Shown here piece after piece: positions 26,234 to 32,355 of a stretch of 32,355 nucleotides of DNA (position 1 is the first letter of the stretch; every line of letters starts with the position of its first letter). Origin of the DNA: Deltaproteobacteria bacterium. GTDB lineage: Bacteria > Myxococcota_A > UBA9042 > DTJE01. A program made the position numbers and the translations under genes. The stretch lies in contig VGRB01000007.1 in the NCBI GenBank assembly GCA_016875475.1, forward strand, positions 1 through 32,355, read 5' to 3'. Below the pieces are notes generated by a model, which saw only the letters and a program-made list of their open reading frames with translations, was not told the DNA's origin and searched no databases.

Positions 26234-27054
26234 CGTCCGCCGCCCTCGCGGTCCTGCTGCTCGGCGCGCTGCCCGCCGCCGCGGAGGACGTCGCCCCGGC
26301 CGCGCGGATCGACCGCGCCCGGACCTGCATCGCGGCGCTCGACTACGCGTGCGCGGAGGCGGAGCTGGCCGCGGCCCGCGCCGCCTTCGACCGGCTCGAC
26401 CCCCCCCGGAGGACCATCGCGCTCCGCCTGTCCGCGGAGGTCGCGCTCGCGGAGGGCCGGAAGGGCGACGCGATCGTCCACCTGCGCGCGCTCCTCGAAT
26501 CGTCCCCGGAATTCGAGCCCCCGGCGGGCGCGTGGCCTCCCGCCTGGGTCGAGGAGCTCGCCCGCGCGCGGGCCGGAATGCCGGACCGGCGCCCTCCTGC
26601 GATCGCGGTCAAGACCGGCACGGGCCGGCCGGGTGCCGCGATCCGCGTCGAGGTCGAGGCGCGCGACGAGAGCGGGGTCGGCGGGGTGACGCTCTTCGTG
26701 GCCGGGACGCCGCCGGCGCGCGTCCAGCTCGCGACCGGGGACGGGGTGGTGTGGACGGGCGAGGTGCCGGCGCCCCTCGTGGCCGAGCCGGGGGTGGGGA
26801 TCTGGGTCGAGGCCTTCGACCTCCGCGGCAACGGCCCCGCGAGGTGGGGCTCGCCGGACGCCCCCGGGACCGTGCCGGTCGAGCCGCCGCCGAGCCCTCC
26901 GAGGACGCCACTCGTCCGGCAGTGGTGGTTCTGGACGGCGATCGGCGCGGCCGTGGTCGGCGCGGGGGTGGGGGCGTACTTCGTCGCCCGGGAGTTCGCG
27001 CCCGGGGGCGAGACCGGCGGCGTGCGCGTGGAGGCGACATGGCCATCCGACTGA
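26230..27054 (+). CDS. Envelope protein with helical N-domain and C-terminal membrane anchor
   Basis: 274 aa. A signal peptide (MTSAALAVLLLGALPAAAED) precedes a TPR-like helical region (about 20-110: ARTCIAALDYACAEAELAAARAAFD, RLSAEVALAEGRKGDAIVHLRALLE). Then comes a beta-sandwich of about 80 residues (PPAIAVKTGTGRPGAAIRVEVEARDESGVGGVTLFV), a Pro-rich hinge and one membrane helix (WWFWTAIGAAVVGAGVGAYFVA, about 230-252) with a short tail. Proteins of this layout are common beside myxobacterial kinase/FHA genes; no specific function is known to me. ATG 26230 overlaps the upstream stop as ATGA with GGAGGG 9 nt before it; ATG 26224 is the alternative (two more residues). Confidence 0.75.
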   Translation: MTSAALAVLLLGALPAAAEDVAPAARIDRARTCIAALDYACAEAELAAARAAFDRLDPPRRTIALRLSAEVALAEGRKGDAIVHLRALLESSPEFEPPAGAWPPAWVEELARARAGMPDRRPPAIAVKTGTGRPGAAIRVEVEARDESGVGGVTLFVAGTPPARVQLATGDGVVWTGEVPAPLVAEPGVGIWVEAFDLRGNGPARWGSPDAPGTVPVEPPPSPPRTPLVRQWWFWTAIGAAVVGAGVGAYFVAREFAPGGETGGVRVEATWPSD

Positions 27055-28892
27055 CCCGGGCCGACGGCGGCCTGCACACGCTCTCGCGCGACGACGCGAT
27101 CGTCGGGCGCGACGATGCGTGCGACGTGGTGCTGGACGACCCGGCCGTCTCCGGCCGCCACGGGTTCTTCAAGGCCGGGGCCGCGGGCTGGTCGTACACG
27201 GACCTCGGGAGCCTCAACGGGTCGGCCCTGTCGAAGGCGGGCGGCCCGCCGGTCCGCCTGCCGCCCGGGACCGCCGTGCCGATCGAGCCCGGTGACGAGC
27301 TGCTCGTCGGAGCCGCGGACCGGCCCGTCCGCCTGCGGATCGAGGACGCGCCCTCGCCCTTCGCGCCGGCCGCGGCCGGTGGACGGACCGTGCTCGCGTC
27401 CGCGCCCGCGCCGGACCTCCTGTCCGACCCGTCCGACGCGACCGCGGCGCTGGCCGCGCGTGCGATCTCCGCGGCGACCCCTGCCGGGCTTGCCTCGGCG
27501 GCCGCCGCGTTCCTGCGAGCGCTGCTGCCGGGCGCCGAAGCCGGGGTCACGGTGGCGGGGTCGGGCTTCTCCGAGTCCGCGGGCGACCCGGTCCCGGACG
27601 GCCTCGCCTCGGCCGCCGGGGATCGCGGGGACGCGGTCCTGCTGGCGGAGGGAGGCGCCGCCCTGCCCGCGACCGGGAGCGTCGCCGCGACGGGCGCCCG
27701 GACCGCCGCGGTCGCGCCGCTGATCGCGGCCGGGACCTGGCACGGGGTGATCGCGGCGTGGACCGCGGCCGACCTGCCGCGCGGCTGCGTCAAGCCGCTG
27801 TCCGTCGCGGCCTCGCTGCTCGCGCTGGCCGCGCGCGCGCTGTCGCTCCGGCGCGAGGCCGAGGCCGCGCGGGACCGGCTCGAGGGCGAGGTGCGCGACC
27901 TGCGCGCGGGCGGCCGGGGCGGCGAGGCTCCGGAAGACCCGATCGGCGCGTCGCCCGCCTTCCGCGAGGTCTCGGACCTGTGCCGCAGGGTCGCGCCAGC
28001 GGACGTGCCCGTGCTCCTGGTCGGCGAGACCGGGACCGGGAAGGAGGTTCTGGCGCGCGCGGTGCACCGGTGGAGCCGTCGCGCAGGGCGCCCGTTCGTC
28101 GCCTTCAACTGCGCGGCCGTGCCCGGGACCCTGCTCGAATCCGAGCTGTTCGGCCACGTGCGCGGCGCGTACTCCGGCGCCGCGTCGGACCGGGCCGGGC
28201 TGTTCGAGGAGGCGGACGGCGGGACCGTGCTCCTCGACGAGATCGGCGAGATGCCGCCCGACCTCCAGCCGAAGCTCCTGCGCTTCCTCCAGGACGGCGA
28301 GGTCCGGAGGCTCGGCGCCAACAGGCCGCGGAACGTGGACGTGCGCGTGCTCGCGGCCACGAACCGCGACCTCGGCCGGGCGGTCGAGGCGGGGCTGTTC
28401 CGGGCCGACCTACTCTATCGCCTGAACGTCGTGACCGCGCGGATCCCGCCGCTTCGCGAGCGGGGCGCGGACGTGCCGGTGCTTGCGCACTTCATGCTCG
28501 CGCGGGCCTGCCGCCGGACCGGGCGGCGGGTCCCGGGGTTCGCGCCCGAGGCGCTCGCCGCGCTCCAGTCCCACGACTTCCCCGGCAACGTGCGCGAGCT
28601 GGAGAACGAGGTGCTGCGCGCGGTCGCGCTGACCGCGGACGGCGAGCCGATCCGGTCGGACGCGTTCTCGCCCGCGGTGAAGCCGCGCGGCGCGCCGGGA
28701 CCGGGCGCGGACGGCACGCTGAAGGCCGCGGTCGAGGACGCGGAGCGCCGGACCATCGAGGCTGCGCTCGCGTGCGCGGGAGGGAACGTGGCTGCGGCCG
28801 CGCGGGACCTCGGACTGACCCGGCCGGGCCTGTACAAGGTCATGGAAAGGACGCGGCAGCCAATTACATGGACAACTCAGCCCTTGATCTGA
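27039..28892 (+). CDS. FHA-domain sigma54-dependent transcriptional activator, 3' end altered by IS
   Basis: 617 aa. N-terminal FHA domain (about 1-100) with the phosphothreonine-binding set Arg24, Ser38, His41 and Asn60 (VGRDDACDV, SGRH, LGSLNGS). A GAF-like region (about 130-290) and a short coiled coil (LRREAEAARDRLEGEVRDL) follow. AAA+ sigma54-interaction domain: Walker A GETGTGKE at about 328-335, GAYSGA loop at 376-381 in place of GAFTGA, Walker B GGTVLLDEIGEM at about 394-405, FPGNVRELENE later. Fis-type HTH near the C-terminus (GNVAAAARDLGLTRPGLYKVME). From about residue 604 on, the tail RTRQPITWTTQPLI is coded by the end of the ISAzo13 element, so a few native residues are lost. ATG 27039 with GAGG 4 nt upstream; 16-nt overlap with the previous gene. 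Last gene of the kinase operon. Confidence 0.92.
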   Translation: MAIRLTRADGGLHTLSRDDAIVGRDDACDVVLDDPAVSGRHGFFKAGAAGWSYTDLGSLNGSALSKAGGPPVRLPPGTAVPIEPGDELLVGAADRPVRLRIEDAPSPFAPAAAGGRTVLASAPAPDLLSDPSDATAALAARAISAATPAGLASAAAAFLRALLPGAEAGVTVAGSGFSESAGDPVPDGLASAAGDRGDAVLLAEGGAALPATGSVAATGARTAAVAPLIAAGTWHGVIAAWTAADLPRGCVKPLSVAASLLALAARALSLRREAEAARDRLEGEVRDLRAGGRGGEAPEDPIGASPAFREVSDLCRRVAPADVPVLLVGETGTGKEVLARAVHRWSRRAGRPFVAFNCAAVPGTLLESELFGHVRGAYSGAASDRAGLFEEADGGTVLLDEIGEMPPDLQPKLLRFLQDGEVRRLGANRPRNVDVRVLAATNRDLGRAVEAGLFRADLLYRLNVVTARIPPLRERGADVPVLAHFMLARACRRTGRRVPGFAPEALAALQSHDFPGNVRELENEVLRAVALTADGEPIRSDAFSPAVKPRGAPGPGADGTLKAAVEDAERRTIEAALACAGGNVAAAARDLGLTRPGLYKVMERTRQPITWTTQPLI

Positions 28893-30255
28893 CGCGGTCG
28901 AAGCGAGTAGTTCCACTCCCCGTGGAAGCGATCGGTCACGAGCGCGAGTGCATTCATGTCCGCGTCTGACACGCTGCGGCCCTTCTCGTACCTGCGATCG
29001 TCGAGCACCGCCTTGATGCGTAGGCCGCTCGTGGTGGTCGTTGCGCCGATCAGGCCAATGATGACTTCGAGCGATGCCAGCGGCCGGCCGCGCCAGTTGT
29101 GCGTGATCCGGCTGAACATTCGGTGCTCGATCTTGTTCCACTTGCTCGTACCCGGGGGCAGGTGAGCGACCCGGATCGTGAGCCCTGCCTCGTCCGCGAA
29201 GCGCTGTAGCTCCACCTTCCAGAGCCGGACCCGAACGCCGTTGCTGCCTCCGCCGTCAGCCGTGATGAGCAGATTCGTCGCCTTCGGGTAGGCCAGCTGG
29301 CCGATGTCCTGCCACCAGCGGCGAATGGTGGCCACCGCAAACTCCGCGGTGTCGTGGGTGACACCCACGCTGACCAGCCCGTCGTTTCGCGTCAGGTCGT
29401 AGACGCCATAGGGAATCGCCTTCCCGAGGTCCTCGTCCATGAAGTCGTGAACGCGCACCGCGACCGGCCGTCCCTTCGGCTGCCACTCCCTCCCTCGATT
29501 GGCGAAGTCGCCCACGAGTTCCTTCTTCTTGGCGTCCACAGAGATGACCGGCTGGCGGCGGCGCTGGTAGTCGGAAACCAGATCGTTGATCCGCCGGAAC
29601 TGCCCATCGCGATCCTCGTGCCGCGAGCCCTCGCGCGTCTTCCGTGTGCATTGGAGGCTGTAGCCCATCCCTCGCAGCAGCACGCCGACGGTCGTGTGGC
29701 TGGCCGCGAAACCCTGCCGGGCCAACTCCTGCGAAAGCACGCGCGTGCTCTTGAGCGTCCAACGCAACGGGCTCATGGGGTCGCCGCGGGTTGTCGGCTC
29801 GACCAACTGGTTCAGGGCAGCAACGATCTCCGGCGACTTCGTCTCCGTCTTCGGGCGCCCCGCGCCAGCGCTACGGACGCGGGCGGTGCCCGCGTTCGTC
29901 GAGGTCGTCCCGCCACTGGCCCCCCCGGGCCGGTCAACCTCCCGTAGGCCCGCGTACACCGTCATGCGCGACAGCCCAGTGGCTCGTGAGACCAACGAGA
30001 TTGACCCCGGACCCAGTGCCAGGCACTCGCTTGCAGCCCACTGCCGACGTTCGCGCTCGTTGAGCCTGCGCGCGACCGCACTCCACTTCGCCCGGATCTC
30101 CTGCTCCCGATCCATCGCAGTAACGAGCATGGCACGCAACCGCCGCCCGCGTCCACTTGCCGTCCATCCGCCGACCGTTCCACCAGTCGCCACCATGACT
30201 GCCGAAGGTAGCAGTCACACGTCCACTTGTCCAAATAAATACCTGCCGCCTCCTT
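28847..30255. mobile_element. ISAzo13-family insertion sequence, about 1.4 kb
   Basis: Terminal inverted repeats of about 30 bp: the left end reads AAGGACGCGGCAG, then A-TTA--TGGACAA (28847-28876). The right end (30255 inward, other strand) reads AAGGAGGCGGCAG with the same A-TTA--TGGACAA pattern. About 22 of 30 positions match without gaps. It encloses one transposase gene on the minus strand. GC content is visibly lower than in its neighbours, suggesting recent arrival. No matching target duplication flanks it: left flank ...CATGGA, right flank AGCAGC.... Confidence 0.85.
28877..30115 (-). CDS. ISAzo13-family transposase
   Basis: 412 aa. Matches the family across its length: RRLNERERRQWAASECLALG, then LVSRATGLSRMTVYAGLREV (HTH), LVEPTTRGDPMSPLRWTLKS, then VLLRGMGYSLQCTRKTREGS, the catalytic-core block PVISVDAKKKELVGDFANRG, HDTAEFAVATIRRWWQDIG, then LLITADGGGSNG, PPGTSKWNKIEHRMFSRITH, and the C-terminal FHGEWNY. 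The DDE acidic residues fall in ISVDAKKKE, LITADGGG and NKIEHR. It looks intact. Start ATG 30115 by homology; an in-frame ATG at 30130 and another at 30196 are possible. Its stop codon overlaps the end of the activator gene on the other strand by 16 nt. Confidence 0.93.
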   Translation of the reverse strand: MDREQEIRAKWSAVARRLNERERRQWAASECLALGPGSISLVSRATGLSRMTVYAGLREVDRPGGASGGTTSTNAGTARVRSAGAGRPKTETKSPEIVAALNQLVEPTTRGDPMSPLRWTLKSTRVLSQELARQGFAASHTTVGVLLRGMGYSLQCTRKTREGSRHEDRDGQFRRINDLVSDYQRRRQPVISVDAKKKELVGDFANRGREWQPKGRPVAVRVHDFMDEDLGKAIPYGVYDLTRNDGLVSVGVTHDTAEFAVATIRRWWQDIGQLAYPKATNLLITADGGGSNGVRVRLWKVELQRFADEAGLTIRVAHLPPGTSKWNKIEHRMFSRITHNWRGRPLASLEVIIGLIGATTTTSGLRIKAVLDDRRYEKGRSVSDADMNALALVTDRFHGEWNYSLRPRQIKG

Positions 30256-30822
30256 AGCAGCAAGTACTGGCGGCACGCAAGGCTTTCGTGCTGCCCGTTC
30301 CACCCGGAAGGAGGCTGCGGCTTCCGCCGGCACGGCACCTACCGGAGGAAGCACCCGGTGGGCGCCAGGATCCCGCGCTGGTACTGCCCGACGGCACGCA
30401 TGACGGTCAGCCTCCTGGCCGACTGCTTTTCGTCGAGGCTGCCGGGAAGCCTGAGCCAGGTGGAACGGGTCGTCGCGGAAGTGGAGAGCGGCGGCACGCG
30501 GGAGGCCGTGGCGACGCGGGTCCGGCCGGAGTTGGAAACGGCCGGTGCCCTGCGATGGACACGCCGGCGCGTGCGGGCCGTCCAAGCGGCTCTGCGCGCC
30601 CTCATCGGGCTGCTGCCGATGCTCCTCGCGGGGTGTCAGCCCTCCGTCCTGTCCGTCCGCGCCGCGCTCGGCGTGGAGTGGGCACTGCCGGCCCTGCGTG
30701 AGAAGGCCGGTCCGCACCTGTGCAGCCTGCCGCCCCCTCTCGGTTTCGGCCCCCGGCCCGCGAGGCGCCGGCCCCGGCCCAGCGCGGTGCAACAACACAC
30801 GGGGCCAGACCCGCCGGGCTGA
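30256..30822 (+). pseudogene. 5'-truncated zinc-ribbon protein of a transposon
   Basis: The frame is open from the IS end onward: KYWRHARLSCCPFHPEGGC, then GFRRHGTYRRKHP, RIPRWYCPTARMTVSLL, and LADCFSSRLPGSLSQVERVV. The CCPFH...C...WYCP pattern looks like a zinc ribbon, followed by an arginine-rich helical part like an HTH (AGALRWTRRRVRAVQAALRALIGLLP). No ATG, GTG or TTG precedes the conserved Cys region in this frame. The only start is GTG 30358 (GGAGG 9 nt upstream), which would drop the first cysteines. I therefore read it as a gene whose 5' end was removed at the IS junction. Probably a DNA-binding accessory of the transposon whose transposase starts at 30888. The last ~35 residues are low-complexity. 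Confidence 0.55.
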
Positions 30823-30887
30823 GCGCGGTACACGCCTCCCCTGGGCGGAACGGGTCCGCCCGGACACGCTCAAGGAGGAGGCAACGC

Positions 30888-32258
30888 ATGGACGAACGGC
30901 TTCGAAGAGAGATTGCCCTGTTTCGCTACGGGGTGATCGCGGACCTGGTGCACGACGTGCCTGACGGGCCGAGGCTCTACGCCCGGATCCGCGAGAAGGC
31001 GCGCCAGGACTACCGCATCCCGGGCACCCTGCGCACCCGGGTCGCGGTCGAGACGATGCGCGACTGGCTGCGCGCCTATCGGCGGGGCGGCTTCGACGCG
31101 CTCCTGCCCCGGGGGCGCGGCGACGCCGGCCAGTCCCGCACCATCCCGCGACAGGTCGCGGACGCCCTGCTGACCTTGAAGGACGAGCATCCCAACTACT
31201 CGGTCCGGATGGTCATCGAGGCGGCCCGCGAGCGCGGCGCGGTCCAGGCGGACATCGTCCTGGCTCCGTCCACGGTCCACCGGCTCCTGTCGCGCCACGG
31301 GCTCATGCACAAGGCGCAGGAGGAGCCCTCGGGAAAGGACCACCGGCGCTTCGCCTTCCAGAAGGCGGGCGACCTCTGGATGAGCGACGTGATGCACGGC
31401 CCCGCCGTCACGGTCGGGCGGCAGCGCCGCAAGACCTACCTGATCGCCATGCTCGACGACGCCACCCGCGTCATCCCGCACGCCGCCTTCGCCCTGTCCG
31501 AGAACACCGAGGCGTACCTGCCCGTCCTCAAGACCGCGATCCTGCGCCGCGGCTGCCCGCGCCGGCTCTTCGTCGACAACGGCAGCGCCTTCCGCTCGCA
31601 CCGGCTCGAACTCGTGACAGCCAAGCTCGGCATCACGCTCATCCACGCCCGCGCCTACCACCCCCAGGCCAAGGGCAAGCAGGAACGCTGGTTTCGCACG
31701 GTCCGCATGCAGCTCCTGCCGTTGCTCACCGACGCCGACCTGCGCGACCTCGACGCCCTGAACGCCCGCCTCGGCGCCTGGATCGAGGGCATCTACCACC
31801 TGACCCCGCATCGCGGCCTCGACAACGAGACGCCGCTCGATCGCTGGGCGCGCGTCGCGGACGAGGTCCGCTACCTGCCCGGCTCGCAGGATCTCGACGA
31901 CCTCTTCCTCGCCGAGGTGAAGCGCGTCGTCCAGCGGGACCGCACCGTCAGCCTGGACGGGCTCGTCTACGAGGTCGACGCCTCCCTCGTGCGCGAGACC
32001 GTGACCCTGCGTTATGACCCGTCCCGGCGCGGCCGTGCCGTCCAGGTCTGGCATGGCGGGCGCCACGTCCACGACGCCCGTCTCGTGGACGCCTACGCCA
32101 ACTGCTTCGTCAAGCGCAACCGCCCGTCCTTCACCCTCGTCCCGGCCGACAAGACGCCCGTCCCGGAGCCCGAGGTCGGCGGTACGCCCGTCGAGCCGCC
32201 CGCGCCCGGCCTGCGCCTCGCCGACCTGGCCGGCCCCAGCGCCAAGGAGGCTTCCTGA
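30888..32258 (+). CDS. DDE (rve-fold) transposase
   Basis: 456 aa. N-terminal HTH regions (RVAVETMRDWLRAYRRGGFDALLPRGR about 51-77, and LAPSTVHRLLSRHGL about 125-139). The catalytic core starts at about 160: D167 (LWMSDVMHG), D230 (LFVDNGSAFRS) and E266 (HPQAKGKQERW), with exactly 35 residues between the second Asp and the Glu (DD35E). A Mu-transposase-like C-terminal beta domain follows (TVSLDGLVYEVDASLVRETVTLRYD). It looks intact. Start ATG 30888 with AAGGAGGAG at 30872-30880; an upstream ATG at 30720 is out of step with homology. Stop TGA shares its A with the ATG of the ATPase gene (TGATG), so both are translated together. Confidence 0.9.
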   Translation: MDERLRREIALFRYGVIADLVHDVPDGPRLYARIREKARQDYRIPGTLRTRVAVETMRDWLRAYRRGGFDALLPRGRGDAGQSRTIPRQVADALLTLKDEHPNYSVRMVIEAARERGAVQADIVLAPSTVHRLLSRHGLMHKAQEEPSGKDHRRFAFQKAGDLWMSDVMHGPAVTVGRQRRKTYLIAMLDDATRVIPHAAFALSENTEAYLPVLKTAILRRGCPRRLFVDNGSAFRSHRLELVTAKLGITLIHARAYHPQAKGKQERWFRTVRMQLLPLLTDADLRDLDALNARLGAWIEGIYHLTPHRGLDNETPLDRWARVADEVRYLPGSQDLDDLFLAEVKRVVQRDRTVSLDGLVYEVDASLVRETVTLRYDPSRRGRAVQVWHGGRHVHDARLVDAYANCFVKRNRPSFTLVPADKTPVPEPEVGGTPVEPPAPGLRLADLAGPSAKEAS

Positions 32259-32355
32259 TGTACCGCAAGCACTTCGGGATGACCCGCTACCCCTTCGCCA
32301 AGGACCTCGACCCCGCGGACTTCTTCCCGTCCGCCGCCGCACAGGAACTCGAGGT
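32258..32355 (+). CDS. ExeA/TniB-like AAA ATPase, partial (3' end outside window)
   Basis: Only the first 32 codons are present: MYRKHFGMTRYPFAKDL, then DPADFFPSAAAQELE. This opening (YxxHFGLxxxPF...) is typical of ExeA-family AAA ATPases, which in transposons act like IstB, TniB or TnsC to choose targets and activate the transposase. The Walker motifs would lie beyond the window. Overlaps the transposase stop by one base. Confidence 0.8.
   Translation, partial: MYRKHFGMTRYPFAKDLDPADFFPSAAAQELE

Larger units (their letters stand above)
30256..32355 (+). mobile_element. left part of a multi-gene DDE transposon, cut by the window end
   Basis: Zinc-ribbon ORF, DDE transposase and ExeA-like ATPase in one direction with tight spacing. 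The left terminus is not found and was probably lost at the junction with the ISAzo13 element; the right terminus lies beyond the window. Two-component systems of an rve-fold transposase plus an AAA ATPase are known (IS21, Tn5053, Tn7 and Mu style); I cannot assign this one to a named family from sequence alone. Confidence 0.65.

Noticed and set aside
28895-30115. Possibility that the bEBP gene and transposase form a functional fusion or regulatory antisense pair
   Set aside because: The overlap is only 16 nt between convergent stops and is explained by the insertion.
30720-30887. Upstream ATG extending the DDE transposase by 56 residues
   Set aside because: The added residues are Pro/Arg-rich noise from the end of the preceding gene read in another frame. 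The AAGGAGGAG before 30888 fixes the start.

Overview
The window is very GC-rich (by eye about 72-75%) bacterial chromosome. The gene content points to a Myxococcota-like lineage (old Deltaproteobacteria). It has a MopE-type Asp/Cys repeat protein with a MYXO-CTERM-like tail, Asp/Pro/Ala-linker lipoproteins, a YbjN-PspA pair, a eukaryotic-like Ser/Thr kinase operon ending in an FHA sigma54-activator, and a short HTH-membrane protein coupled to RecO. The taxonomic placement is inference from these families; there is no rRNA here.

Layout. 50-2539: on the minus strand, tRNA-Leu(UAG) followed after only 3 nt by a membrane glycosyltransferase/TPR gene. 2601-2859: a MITE with perfect terminal repeats and a 9-bp target duplication. 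2934-4469: a DUF1846 protein. 4484-4671: a second palindromic element. 4763-5866: a YbjN-like protein and PspA. 5920-7620 (minus): an outer-membrane barrel protein. 7730-7919: a second, shorter copy of the first MITE. 7972-9537: a lamin-tail/MopE-repeat surface protein. 9479-10653 (minus): recO and a RodZ-like HTH protein, divergent from a lipoprotein gene at 10805. 11713-11901: a palindromic MITE in a CTAG site. 11912-14077: tex. 14116-15297: an ArsA-like ATPase. 15338-17752 (minus): an ArnT/PMT-like glycosyltransferase. 17811-18015: a palindrome cluster between direct repeats. 18095-18901: an unknown alpha-helical protein. 19006-21584: a U32 family protein and an SPL-type radical SAM protein, overlapping by ATGA.

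21622-28892 looks like one signalling locus. It holds a lipoprotein, then a tight run of four overlapping genes: a transmembrane Ser/Thr kinase, an IPT/TIG lipoprotein, an envelope protein with a C-terminal membrane anchor, and an FHA-AAA+ sigma54 activator. The simplest reading is that envelope components inform the kinase, and that the FHA domain of the activator reads a phosphothreonine and drives sigma54 transcription. That is inference from domain content and gene order.

The right end is mobile DNA. An ISAzo13-family IS (28847-30255) is inserted in the last codons of the activator gene and gives it a foreign C-terminal tail. On its other side is the 5'-truncated left part of a different transposon (zinc-ribbon protein, DDE transposase, ExeA-like ATPase) that runs off the window. 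The absence of a target duplication suggests an IS-mediated deletion.

Two themes are worth attention: four intergenic palindromic elements of at least three families, and several genes whose start codon lies so close to a plausible -10 box (or to the tRNA 3' end) that leaderless translation seems likely.
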